This document shows, piece by piece, positions 17,057 through 26,658 of a stretch of 64,000 nucleotides of DNA (positions are counted from its first letter, which is position 1; each line of letters starts with the position of its first letter). A program made the translations under genes and the position numbers. The notes beneath the pieces were generated by a model. That model did not search any database. It saw nothing but the letters and a program-made list of their open reading frames with translations, and was not told where the DNA came from. Source of the stretch: Bacillota bacterium (GTDB lineage Bacteria; Bacillota; Clostridia; Christensenellales; UMGS416); contig JAEWRW010000031.1 in NCBI GenBank assembly GCA_023398815.1, forward strand, positions 1 through 64,000. The letters are read 5' to 3'.

Positions 17057-17320
17057 TGTCTACAAACCCCCAGAACGGGCAAAGGAAGATGAACCTCTCG
17101 CCGATTCATTCGGCGGGAGGAAAGTCAAAGCAGCGCGAGCAGAAGAGAAAATCCCGCCCGAAGGCGCAACGTATCCTTAGATACCCGCATGAGAGCTGCA
17201 ATTTGTGATCGGTCGGCGACATGTGCGGCGACCGATCTGGCCATAGCAAGCACAAGCTGTTTGAATCGCGTCTGTCGTCACAGCGGCAGACGCGAAAGGC
17301 TGTCGACTTCGTCGACAGCC
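17057..17320 (-). repeat. 3'-end multi-hairpin element, copy 2 (reference copy)
   Basis: Oriented with the CPBP gene (minus). H4 17298-17320 (GGCTGTCGAC, TTC, GTCGACAGCC), H3 17266-17295, H2 17207-17237 (conserved centre GCGACATGTGCGG in a 9-bp stem), a small hairpin near GCCCGAAGGCGC (about 17154-17166) and H1 17094-17120 (11-bp stem, loop TTCAT). It ends with GTCTACAAACCCC-type sequence shared with copy 9. About 90 bp separate it from the CPBP stop, with another hairpin between. Confidence 0.85.
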
Positions 17321-17322
17321 TG

Positions 17323-17348
17323 AGGCCCTCTCCCGCAGGAGAGGGCCT
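17323..17348 (-). terminator. Hairpin after the CPBP protease gene
   Basis: Perfect 11-bp arms AGGCCCTCTCC with loop CGCA, nearly the same as the hairpin at 17026-17051. Possible terminator for the minus-strand gene; no clear U-tract. Confidence 0.5.
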
Positions 17349-17411
17349 GTTGTAAAGGGGGTACAAGTCATTGAATTGTGTTCGACGCGGCAGCGCCGAG
17401 CACAACCACCG

Positions 17412-18371
17412 TCAGGCCTCGGCCGTCGGCACCGGCCCCAGCGGTTCCTCGGCAGGGGCAGGTTCCTGCTCCGGCTCGGGTTCGATGGCCTGGGGGCCAA
17501 CTTTGCGGCCCAGCAGCACAAAGCAGACGATGCCGGCCACCACAAAGCCGATGCCGCCCACAATACCGGTGGGCAGCGGCCCCAGGAAGGGGTTGCCCTG
17601 CCCGGCCACCAGGAAGTAGCTGGCGGCGGCGGCCATGCCATTGAGTGCGCCGTGGCCCACCGCTGCCGGCAGCATGGAGCCGCTGCGGAGCGTCACCCAA
17701 GAGAAGATGCTCCCCATGAACACGCAGAACACGACCATAGCGAGGATGCCCCACCACGGCGCGCCGGGGTAACCAAGGCCGTAGTTGTGGCCCATGGCGA
17801 TCATGGGCGCATGCCACAGACCCCAGATGACGCCGGTGATGAGAGTGGCTACCCGGGGGGAGAACCGCTCCATCAGCCCCGGCAGCAGGTAGCCCCGCCA
17901 GCCCAGTTCTTCCCCGGTGGTGGTGATGATGTTGAGAACCGGCGCGAGGAACAGCCCGCCCACCAGCTGCGCCAGCATGATGGCGCGTAAGGCTTCCTGC
18001 GGCAGGTTCTGACCGGTGGCGGCCACCTGCTTTTGCGCCACATCCAGTATGGCCGTCATGGAGGGGTCAAACTGGCTGGGCCACAGCAGGAAATACACCA
18101 CCGCGCCAACGGCGATGAGGGCCGACGGCAGGAACCACGCCAGCAGGTATTGCCGCCATCCCCGGCGAAAGTTGGGTTTCAGCATCAGGTTGCCAAAGCC
18201 CTGCCGGGTGATGAGCCGCGTGGCCAGGCTTGCCAGCGCCGGCACCAGCATAAAGAGCGAAAACACGACGATTGCCAGCGGGTTGGCGGTGCCGCCGGCG
18301 GCCATGAGCCCAAAGGCCATGGCCCACGTCACCCCAAAGGTGAGCGCCAGGAAAATACCGATCCGTTTCAT
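17412..18371 (-). CDS. CPBP family intramembrane metalloprotease (CAAX protease-like)
   Basis: A 319-residue polytopic membrane protein with the three ABI/CPBP motifs: TTGEELGWRGYLLP (EExxxR), GLWHAP and GHGALNGM. Family members are prenyl-protein-type or bacteriocin-related intramembrane proteases; the substrate is unknown. The C-terminus is a Pro/Glu-rich tail (EPEPEQEPAPAEEP). ATG 18371 has GGAGGAAGG just upstream; the open frame continuing upstream is non-coding in character. Transcribed divergently from the TspO-like gene. Confidence 0.88.
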   Translation of the reverse strand: MKRIGIFLALTFGVTWAMAFGLMAAGGTANPLAIVVFSLFMLVPALASLATRLITRQGFGNLMLKPNFRRGWRQYLLAWFLPSALIAVGAVVYFLLWPSQFDPSMTAILDVAQKQVAATGQNLPQEALRAIMLAQLVGGLFLAPVLNIITTTGEELGWRGYLLPGLMERFSPRVATLITGVIWGLWHAPMIAMGHNYGLGYPGAPWWGILAMVVFCVFMGSIFSWVTLRSGSMLPAAVGHGALNGMAAAASYFLVAGQGNPFLGPLPTGIVGGIGFVVAGIVCFVLLGRKVGPQAIEPEPEQEPAPAEEPLGPVPTAEA

Positions 18372-18491
18372 TCTTCCTTCCTCCTGCGGTCGGGCATGAA
18401 ATTCCCCGCCCTGCATAGACTTCGCGAGGGACATCGCCCAACCAACGTTGCTATTATATACCAACCCACATGAGGAATGGAGGGAATGCCC

Positions 18492-19247
18492 ATGAAACGT
18501 CTTTCTCCCTGGCTCAACGGTCTGTTTTTCCTGCTGATGGTGACGGTCAACGCCCTGGCCGAATGGCTGCCCATCGCCGGGGTCACCACCGGGGAGGTCT
18601 CGGCCAAGTACCCCACTCTCATTACCCCGGCACCTTATGCGTTTGCCATCTGGGGGGTGATCTACCTGGGGCTGGCGGCCTTCTGCCTGTGGCAGGCGGG
18701 GTGCTTTGGCGGCGGGGGGCGGGGCTGGGCGTCTGCCGTGCTACCGTGGTTCCCCCTCTCCTGCCTGTGCAACGCCGCCTGGCTAGTGTTGTGGCACTAC
18801 GAGCGGCTGGGTTGGGCCGTGGTGGTGTTGGCGGCGCTGCTGGTGTGCCTCATCGCCCTGTGGCCCCGGCTGAGCGCGGCGCGGGGGCGCGACCGGTGGC
18901 TGGTCTTTGTCCCGTTTGGCCTGTACCTGGGGTGGGCGTCGGTGGCCACCATCGTGGGGGTGGCGGCCTGGCTCACGTCATTGGGCTGGCAGGGCGGGCC
19001 GCTCTTGCCGGCGGGGTGGGCAGCCCTCATGGCGCTGGTGGCCGGTGGGCTGTCACTGGCGGCGCTGTGGCGGGGCAACTGGCCCTTCTCGGTGGCGGTG
19101 TGCTGGGCGCTGGGTGCCATTCTGGTGCGGCAGGGCACGGACTATGCCTGGCAGTACCCGGTCATCCTGTGGGCGGTGGCCGCGGCGCTGGCGGTGCAGG
19201 TGGCGGCGCTGCCGTTTGTATGGCGGCGGCTGGGGGAGGAACACTGA
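18492..19247 (+). CDS. TspO/MBR-like tryptophan-rich membrane protein
   Basis: A 251-residue protein with about seven hydrophobic segments and many Trp residues. The segment TPAPYAFAIWGVIYLGLA matches the conserved core of TspO-related sensory proteins (PxxxFxIWGxIY). It is longer than the five-helix TspO (about 160 residues), as in the larger subfamily often annotated tryptophan-rich sensory protein. ATG 18492 follows GGAGGGA; an ATG at 18477 would overlap that site. Ligand unknown. Confidence 0.7.
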   Translation: MKRLSPWLNGLFFLLMVTVNALAEWLPIAGVTTGEVSAKYPTLITPAPYAFAIWGVIYLGLAAFCLWQAGCFGGGGRGWASAVLPWFPLSCLCNAAWLVLWHYERLGWAVVVLAALLVCLIALWPRLSAARGRDRWLVFVPFGLYLGWASVATIVGVAAWLTSLGWQGGPLLPAGWAALMALVAGGLSLAALWRGNWPFSVAVCWALGAILVRQGTDYAWQYPVILWAVAAALAVQVAALPFVWRRLGEEH

Positions 19248-19251
19248 CGCC

Positions 19252-19280
19252 TTGGGCGGCGGGGCGGGCTGTGGTATACT
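19252..19280 (+). promoter_or_regulatory. mutY promoter, predicted to give a leaderless mRNA
   Basis: TTGGGC (19252-19257), 17 bp, TATACT (19275-19280). The start codon at 19287 is seven bases past the -10 box, i.e. at the expected transcription start, and no ribosome site precedes it. Confidence 0.55.
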
Positions 19281-19286
19281 GCGGCC

Positions 19287-20411
19287 ATGAGTAACACAAG
19301 CAAATCCATGCCCTTTGACGCCCAACAGGTCGCCGACATCCTGGCCGTGCCGGTTAACCGGCTGGAGGCACTCTTTGCCCTGCCGGGTTCGCTGCTGCCC
19401 TGGTATGACGCCCACGCCCGGGTGTTGCCCTGGCGCAGCCTGCCCACGGCCTACCGCGTCTGGGTGTCGGAGATCATGCTCCAGCAGACGCGGGTGGAGG
19501 CGGTGTTGCCCTACTTTGAACGGTTCCTGGCGGCGCTGCCCACGGTGGAGGCGCTGGCCGGGGCCGACGAGGGGGCGCTCCTGAAGCTGTGGGAGGGGCT
19601 GGGCTACTACAGCCGCGCCCGCAACCTGCAGAAGGCTGCGCGGATGGTGGTGGAGCGCTTCGGCGGCGAACTGCCCCGGAGCTTGGCGGATCTTCTCACG
19701 CTGCCGGGCATCGGGCCCTACACTGCCGGGGCCATCGCGTCCATCGCCCATGGCGTGGCGGTGCCGGCGGTGGATGGCAACGTGCTGCGGGTGGCGGCAC
19801 GTCTCACGGCCAGCGGGGCCGACGTGGCCAACCCGTCCGTGCGGCGGGCGGTGGAAGGGCTCATGGCCGCGGCCATGCCCACCGACCGGCCCGGCGACTT
19901 CAACCAGGCGCTGATGGACCTGGGGGCGACGGTGTGCCTGCCCAATGGCCAGCCCCGCTGCGAGGACTGCCCGGCGGCGGCCCTTTGCGCCGGGCGGGCG
20001 CTGGGGGTGGCCGCCACCCTGCCGGTGAAGGCCGCCAAAGCGCCCCGCCGGGTGGAGCGGCGCACGGTGCTGGCGGTGGTGGGCGAGGGTGGCCTGCTGC
20101 TGCGCCAGCGAGAGCCCCGGGGCCTGCTGGCCGGCCTGTGGGAGCTGCCGGGCGTGGAGGGTTGGATTGGCCCCGAGGAGGCTGCCGCCCTGGCGGAGGG
20201 CTGGGGGCTCACCGTCGCCAGCGAACCCGCACCCCTGCCCGATGTGCGGCATGTGTTCAGCCATGTGGAGTGGCTGCTCAAGGCCTGGCGGGTGGAAGTC
20301 CACGGCGACCCGCCGGTAGGCTGGCGCTGGGCCGACCGCGCCGCCCTGGCGGAGCTTGCCGTGCCCAGCCCCTTCGCGCCTCATCTGCGGGCCTTGGGTC
20401 TGCGGGGGTGA
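19287..20411 (+). CDS. mutY: A/G-specific adenine glycosylase MutY
   Basis: A 374-residue base-excision repair enzyme that removes A mispaired with 8-oxoG. Visible features: catalytic Glu in SEIMLQQTRVEAV, helix-hairpin-helix LPGIGPYTAGAIASIA, catalytic Asp in VDGNVLRV, and the [4Fe-4S] cysteines (C-x6-C-x2-C-x5-C) in CLPNGQPRCEDCPAAALC. The C-terminal 8-oxoG-recognising NUDIX-like domain is present (LLLRQREPRGLLAGLWELPG, DVRHVFSHVEW). Full length, lone gene. Confidence 0.95.
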   Translation: MSNTSKSMPFDAQQVADILAVPVNRLEALFALPGSLLPWYDAHARVLPWRSLPTAYRVWVSEIMLQQTRVEAVLPYFERFLAALPTVEALAGADEGALLKLWEGLGYYSRARNLQKAARMVVERFGGELPRSLADLLTLPGIGPYTAGAIASIAHGVAVPAVDGNVLRVAARLTASGADVANPSVRRAVEGLMAAAMPTDRPGDFNQALMDLGATVCLPNGQPRCEDCPAAALCAGRALGVAATLPVKAAKAPRRVERRTVLAVVGEGGLLLRQREPRGLLAGLWELPGVEGWIGPEEAAALAEGWGLTVASEPAPLPDVRHVFSHVEWLLKAWRVEVHGDPPVGWRWADRAALAELAVPSPFAPHLRALGLRG

Positions 20412-20489
20412 TGTAAGGCGCTGGGCACCTCACGCTGCCATCCCCTGTCGGGTTGGCTTTTGGCGGCAGTATGCTCCTGTGATTACCGT

Positions 20490-20831
20490 TCAATAGAGAG
20501 AATATCCGCAATTGATGTCAAAGGGCATAATCAGCAGCTTCATGAATTGCTTCCCGTAGTTGGCAAAGAACCATTCGATTGCTTTGCCATAATTTTCCCT
20601 ATTGTCAAATTCCCAGTAGGAATAATACTTGACGCATTTTACGATTTTCGTTAGCTCCCTCGGTGGTTGGCCGATTTCGTCTAGGGTGTAGAACCGTTTT
20701 ACATATTTGACATCGATGCAGCCAGGCTGCTGCTTTTGCTCGTCCGCAACACCTGCCATCAGCAGCTCAAATTCATCCAGTCTGTCGGGTTTCACTTGGA
20801 ACAACTTCACCTCAGAAAAGCTGCCCTTCAT
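20490..20831 (-). CDS. Small ferredoxin-like alpha/beta barrel (ABM-type) protein
   Basis: A 113-residue protein starting MKGSFSEVKLFQVKPDRLDEFE, with a central QQPGCIDVKYVKRFY and a C-terminal YYSYWEFDNRENYGKAIEWF. This is the beta-alpha-beta pattern of dimeric monooxygenase-like (ABM/EthD) barrels. No catalytic residue can be assigned. ATG 20831 follows GAGGAGG. More AT-rich than mutY. Function unknown. Confidence 0.65.
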   Translation of the reverse strand: MKGSFSEVKLFQVKPDRLDEFELLMAGVADEQKQQPGCIDVKYVKRFYTLDEIGQPPRELTKIVKCVKYYSYWEFDNRENYGKAIEWFFANYGKQFMKLLIMPFDINCGYSLY

Positions 20832-21039
20832 GTTCTGTGCCTCCTCAAAACCGGACGATCTGCTGTCCAGAATCGTTGGGGAATTCCCGTTAATCTCTTT
20901 TGAGAATATCAAAAATTAAAGCACGCCGCAACACTTCCTTGTGCCGCACACCCCTTTTCGTGCTCCCCTTGCGTCTGTTCCCCGGGCAATGGGTGTGAAA
21001 CACCTCCCTTTCTCCGTTTCTCATCGTCGCAAGGCGGCT

Positions 21040-21115
21040 TTCACACAGCTTTCACACAACCGTCACAGAGCTTTCTTGTTTCCATCATGGCACTTCCTTT
21101 TCCATTTCCTATACT
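21040..21115 (+). promoter_or_regulatory. Activator repeats and promoter of the MacAB/two-component operon
   Basis: TTCACA at 21040-21045 and 21051-21056, then GTCACA at 21062-21067, with a weak fourth TTCTTG at 21073-21078: direct repeats with an 11-bp period. A TATACT -10 box follows at 21110-21115 without a recognisable -35. This is the layout of promoters activated by OmpR/PhoP-type regulators; the regulator at 26655-27332 in the same operon is the obvious candidate. Confidence 0.6.
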
Positions 21116-21150
21116 GTCGCCATCAAAGTTTTTTCAAGGGAGGCACAGAT

Positions 21151-21738
21151 ATGTCTGTGATTGCCAAACGGATTGCGGCGGTGGCACTCTCGTGCGTGCT
21201 GCTGTTGGCGGCGGGCGGCTGCAAAGCCACCACCGGCACCGGCAATAACGCGCAGGGCAACGGCCAGAACGCGCCGCAGGACGACGGTAGCGTGCGGGGC
21301 ATTGTCACCGCCGTGTCGTCCGATTCCATCACCATTGCCGTGATGCAGGGGATGGGCGGCGGCCAGCGGCCCGATGGGTCCGGCGCACCGTCCGGCTCGG
21401 GCAGGCCCAGTGGGTCGGGCAAGCCTTCGGGCACGCCGGCGGCGCAGAGCGGCCAGCCCGACGCCAGCGGAGCCCCGGGCGGTCAGATGGATACCAGCAA
21501 CCTGGAGAAGAAGAACTACAAGATTGACGCGGACACCAAGATCGTTTCCATGGGCGGGCAGGACGACTCGAAGACGACCACCCTCGCCATTGGCGACATC
21601 GCCGAGGACACCATGGTGAGCATCACTACCAAGAGCGGCGATGACACCACCGCCGCACAGATCTCCGTCATGCAGGGCGGCTTTGGCGGCCAGGGCGGCG
21701 GTCAGCCGCAGACCACAGCGACCACACAATCCAACTAA
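21151..21738 (+). CDS. Gly/Ser/Pro-rich lipoprotein, DUF5666-like
   Basis: A 195-residue lipoprotein (signal peptide, lipobox LAAGGC, Cys at about residue 24). Two short conserved blocks, VRGIVTAVSSDSITIAVMQG and YKIDADTKIVSMGGQ, resemble OB-fold DUF5666 segments. They are separated by a low-complexity linker of Gly, Ser, Pro and Gln. It is probably an extracytoplasmic accessory of the efflux system encoded just downstream (12-bp gap). ATG 21151 follows AAGGGAGG. Confidence 0.7.
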   Translation: MSVIAKRIAAVALSCVLLLAAGGCKATTGTGNNAQGNGQNAPQDDGSVRGIVTAVSSDSITIAVMQGMGGGQRPDGSGAPSGSGRPSGSGKPSGTPAAQSGQPDASGAPGGQMDTSNLEKKNYKIDADTKIVSMGGQDDSKTTTLAIGDIAEDTMVSITTKSGDDTTAAQISVMQGGFGGQGGGQPQTTATTQSN

Positions 21739-21750
21739 AGGAGTGCAAAT

Positions 21751-23388
21751 ATGAAAGGCAAGAAAGGCCGGAAGGTCATCCGCATTGTCGTGACCTGCGT
21801 CATCGTCCTGGGCGTCGTGGGCGTCGGGGGCTACCTTCTGAAGGACAAAATCTTTGGCTCGCAGGCGGCGGCTTCCAGCACCAGCTACACCGTGGACAGC
21901 CTGACGACCGGCGACATTGAGAAGTCCATCACCGGCACCGGGACATTGAGCGCCGGCAGCGACTCCACCCAGACCGCGCCGGTGGATGTGACAATCGAGA
22001 GCGTCGAGGTCGCCGCCGGTGACACGGTGAAAAAGGGTGACACCATCGCCACCGTTGACACCGACGCACTGACGGACACGATCTCCACCCTCCGCAGTGA
22101 CATCAGCACCCTGGACAGCACCATTGCGCAGGCCGCCGGCCAGCAGGAGGATGAGGTCAAGGTCACTTCCTCGGTCGCGGGTCGCGTCAAGAAGATCTAC
22201 GCCGACGAGGGCGACGACGCGGCGGACCTGACCCTCTCCAAGGGCGGGCTGGTGCTGCTCTCCACCGATGGGCTCATGAAGTTCACCTGCACGCTGACCA
22301 CCGCCAACAGCGTGGCGGCCGGCGATGAGGTGACCGTCACCACCGGCGGCGACGATTACGACGGCCTGGTGGCCTCGGTAGCTAGCGATGGCAAGAGCTG
22401 CGTCATTACGCTGACCGACAACGGCCCGGCGCTCTCCGCCAAGGCAGTGGCCTATGACGAGGACGGCGACAAGCTGGGCTCGGGCAAGCTCGCCGTCAAC
22501 CAGCCCTACACCGTGGCCAGCACCACCGGCGGCGTGGTGGATACCATCTATGTGGATCTCAATGATCGTGTTAGCACCAGCACGAGGATCATCAAGCTCG
22601 TGGCCGTGCCGGTGTCGGACACCTACACCAGCAACATCGCCAGCCGCAAGGAGAAGCTGAAACTATTGAACGAGGCCATTGCCCTGCAGAAGAGCGGCAA
22701 GATCACCGCCACCGAGGATGGCATCGTCAGCACAGTGACGGCCAGTGAGGGCCAGGCGGTGACCAAGGGCAGCGGCATTCTCAGCCTCTACACCGGCAGC
22801 GCCGATACCCTGCAAGTCTCGGTGGACGAACTGGACATCAGCACCGTGGAAGTGGGGCAGAGCGCCACCATCGCCGTGGATGCCATTGACGGCACGACCT
22901 ACGACGCCACGGTGGAAACGATCTCCAAGGTTGGCACAAACAGCAACGGCGTGACGACCTACCCGGTAACGTTGAAGCTCGCCAGCACCGACAATCTGGA
23001 GATCGGCATGAACGCCACAGCCACCATCGTCATTGAGAAGCGCGAAGGCGTGCTGCTGCTGCCCATTGAGGCATTGAACAGCTCCCGCGGGGAACAGTAC
23101 GTTTGGCTCTACACCGGCACCCTGCCGGAGGATAGCTCCACCGACCCGGGCACCCGCACCGTGGTGGAAACCGGTCTTTCCAATGACAACTATGTGGAAG
23201 TCACCAGTGGGCTTACAGCGGACGACCAGGTGGTGGTGGTGCGCACCAAGAGCACCAGCGGTTCCACCAGCACCGAGCAGTCCGGCTTCGGCGGCTTTGG
23301 CGGCATGACCGGTGGCATGACTGGCGGTGGTAACTTCAGCGGCGGCGAGCGGCCCAGCGGTGGCATGCCCGGTGGCGGCGGCAACTGA
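21751..23388 (+). CDS. MacA/HlyD-like membrane fusion protein
   Basis: A 545-residue adaptor with one N-terminal TM helix (about 10-30), a biotinyl-lipoyl half-motif (VEVAAGDTVKKGDTIATVDTD), beta-barrel segments and a second lipoyl half (TATEDGIVSTVTASEGQAV). It links an ABC transporter of the MacB type to the cell exterior. The C-terminus is an unusual Gly/Met-rich tail (GFGGFGGMTGGMTGGG). RBS AAGGAG precedes ATG 21751. The next gene follows after 12 bp. Confidence 0.85.
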   Translation: MKGKKGRKVIRIVVTCVIVLGVVGVGGYLLKDKIFGSQAAASSTSYTVDSLTTGDIEKSITGTGTLSAGSDSTQTAPVDVTIESVEVAAGDTVKKGDTIATVDTDALTDTISTLRSDISTLDSTIAQAAGQQEDEVKVTSSVAGRVKKIYADEGDDAADLTLSKGGLVLLSTDGLMKFTCTLTTANSVAAGDEVTVTTGGDDYDGLVASVASDGKSCVITLTDNGPALSAKAVAYDEDGDKLGSGKLAVNQPYTVASTTGGVVDTIYVDLNDRVSTSTRIIKLVAVPVSDTYTSNIASRKEKLKLLNEAIALQKSGKITATEDGIVSTVTASEGQAVTKGSGILSLYTGSADTLQVSVDELDISTVEVGQSATIAVDAIDGTTYDATVETISKVGTNSNGVTTYPVTLKLASTDNLEIGMNATATIVIEKREGVLLLPIEALNSSRGEQYVWLYTGTLPEDSSTDPGTRTVVETGLSNDNYVEVTSGLTADDQVVVVRTKSTSGSTSTEQSGFGGFGGMTGGMTGGGNFSGGERPSGGMPGGGGN

Positions 23389-23400
23389 TAGGAGGCAACT

Positions 23401-24071
<671 letters not shown>

Positions 24072-24075
<4 letters not shown>

Positions 24076-25250
24076 TTTTCCAATCGATCCGCATGGCCTT
24101 GAAGGCCATTGCCGGCAACAAGATGCGCTCGTTCCTGACGGTGCTGGGCGTGGTCATCGGCGTCATCGCCGTGACGGTGCTCATCGCCATCGCCCAGGGG
24201 ACGACCTCCTCGGTCACCTCCAGCATTGAGTCGCTGGGCACCAACCTGCTGACCGTCACCATCCGCACCTATCGCAACAACCCGTTGACGATGGACGACC
24301 TGACCGAGCTTGCGGAAAACAACAGCTCCCTCATCTCCGGCATCGCGCCGGTCGTCAGCCAGTCGTCTGTGACGGCCAAGGCCGGGGACATCAGCTACGA
24401 TGAGGCCAGCATTGAGGCCACCACCCCCGGCTACGACACCATCCGCAACCTGACGGTCTCCCAGGGTCGGTTCATCAAGCAGCCCGACCTCGATAACCGC
24501 AGTTATGTGGCCGTGGTCGGTTCCGAGGTTGCCGATGAGCTCTTCGGCACCCAGAACGTAGTGGGGGAGACCGTCTCCCTCAATGGCTACGACTTCACCA
24601 TCGTGGGCGTGCTGGCTGAGAAGGGCTCCACCACCACCGGCTCCAGCGACAGCCGGGTTGTCATCCCCTTCACACTGGGGGAGCGCATCCTCTTTTCTCC
24701 GGGCATCAAGTCGTTCTATGTCTCGGCCACCTCGGCAGACACCGTTGACTTCGCCCAGACGGTGGTGGAGAATTATCTGACCAACGTCTTCAGCGATGAG
24801 GACGCCTACACCGTCTACAACCAGACCGAGATGCTCTCGACGATCACCGACACGACCCAGACCCTGACGCTGATGCTGGGTGGCATCGCCGGCATCTCAC
24901 TTCTCGTCGGCGGCATCGGAATCATGAACATCATGCTGGTGTCAGTCAGCGAGCGCACCAGGGAGATCGGCATCCGCAAGGCCATTGGCGCGGCGCGGGG
25001 CAACATCCTGATGCAGTTCCTCATTGAGGCGCTGGTCATCAGCGGCCTGGGTGGCCTCCTGGGCTTGGGCATCGCGTTGGGGATCATGAGTGTCCTCTCA
25101 CAGGCGCTGGATATGACGCTAACCATGTCACCCTCGGTGGCGGAGATGGCCATCGCTTTCTCCCTCATCATCGGCGTGGTGTTCGGCATCTACCCGGCCA
25201 ACAAGGCATCCAAGCTGCGGCCCATCGAGGCACTGCGGTACGACGGATGA
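24072..25250 (+). CDS. MacB-type ABC transporter permease
   Basis: A 392-residue protein with one N-terminal TM helix (NKMRSFLTVLGVVIGVIAVTV), a MacB-PCD extracytoplasmic domain (about 45-260) and three C-terminal helices of the FtsX domain (MLVSVSERTREIGIRKAIGA, then GIYPANKASKLRPIEALRY). It is the partner of the preceding ATPase and MFP. GTG start 24072 overlaps the ATPase stop by 4 bp. Probable role is efflux of antimicrobials or export of a peptide or lipid. Confidence 0.93.
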
Positions 25251-25396
25251 GGTTCCGTGGCGGGCCGACGCAATCAGGCGCGGCCTGCCCGTTCCTCTGG
25301 GGCCGCCCGGCTGCACCTGCGGAGTAGTGTTCCCATGGATGGAACGCAGGCGGGGCATGGGCGGCCCCTTTCATTGCAAGGCAAAGGAGCGAAACC

Positions 25397-26658
25397 ATGG
25401 CATGGTGGCGGACGCATGGACACAGGGTGGCGCTGGCGGGCCTGCTGGCCGCCACGGCTGCCCTGTGCGGTTGGGGCATCTGGGGCCAGGGCTGGGGCAA
25501 CGAGTATTACACCGCGGCCGTCCAGAGCATGCTGCAGAGCCCCAAGGCCTTCTTCTTTGCGGGGTTTGACGCTGGCGGCTACATCACCGTGGATAAGCCG
25601 GCGCTGGGCCTGTGGCTGCAGTGCCTGTCCGCGGCGGTCTTTGGCGTGCACGGGTGGAGCGTCATCCTGCCGGAGGCGCTCTGCGGCATCTGGTGCTGTG
25701 GGCGGGGTGGCTCGTGCCCTGCTATGCCTACTTCTGCGTTTCGGGTTTCTTCCACCGCTACTACCTGGCCACGATGGCCCCGGCCATCGCCGCGTTCGTG
25801 GGCGTGGGGGTGGTGGGCATGGTGCGGCGCTACCGCCGGTCCGGCTGGCAGGCCCACCTGCTGCCGGTGGCGTTGGCCGCCTGCGCGGGGGTGCAGTTCG
25901 TGTTGTTGCGGCCCTATGGCACCTGGGCCAACGTGCTGGTGCCGGTGGTGTCGGGGCTGCTGCTGGTGGCAGTGGTGGGGCTCATCGCGGCGCAGGCGCT
26001 GCGCCGGGTGCCGACGCTGGCGGCGGTGCGGGCCTTTGGGGCGCTGGGCGTCGCCGCCCTGCTGGTCACCCCGGCGGTCTGGTCGGTGGTCACGGTGACC
26101 GACGGCAGCAACACCGTGCTGCCGGTGGCCGGGCCCAGCCTGCAGCAGGGCGGCACGGGTGGGTTCGGCATGGGTGGCGGCCAAGGTGGTGGCCCCGGCG
26201 GCAGACAGGGCGGTGGCCAGCCCCCGGGCAACGGCTTTGTCCGGGGCGGCAATGGGCCGGGGCAGGGATTCGGCGGGCAGGGGAGCGTCTCCGACGAGCT
26301 CATCGCCTACCTGACCGAACACCACAGCGGGGAGACGTTCCTGGTGGCGGTGGCCGGTGCCAACACCGCCGCACCCATCATGCTGCAGACAGGGCTGCCC
26401 GTCATGGCGGTGGGCGGGTTCTCGGGCAATGACCCGGCGCTGACGGTGGAGGAGCTTGAGCAACTGGTGGCCAACCATGAGTTGCGCTATTTCCTGACGG
26501 GAGGGCGGCGCGGCGGCAGCAACGATGCTATAATGAGCTGGATCCAGCAGCATGGCACCGTGGTTGCGCAGGGGGAAGGGGGCCAGGACGGGGGCACGCT
26601 CTGGGACCTCAACCCAGAGGAGAACGACGTGATTGACGCGGGGGAGGGACAGGCATGA
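25397..26658 (+). pseudogene. GT39/YkcB-like membrane glycosyltransferase with internal deletion and frameshift
   Basis: The N-terminal part (25397 to about 25690) has the family signature GNEYYTAAVQSM and DAGGYITVDKPALGLWLQ. The frame then shifts, and the C-terminal part (from about 25690) gives FHRYYLATMAPAIAAFVGVG, a Gly-rich loop and a conserved terminal domain (ELIAYLTEHHSGETFLVAVAG). Family members are about 650-700 residues; the roughly 250-300 residues between these blocks are missing. The junction is near 25683-25695. The downstream two-component system is still correctly coupled (its ATG overlaps the stop). Could also be an assembly error. Confidence 0.75.

Noticed and set aside
21039..21078. 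Pho box proper (phosphate regulon)
   Set aside because: The 11-bp TTCACA repeats resemble PhoP sites, but no phosphate genes are present and the operon carries its own OmpR-type regulator, which is the simpler assignment.
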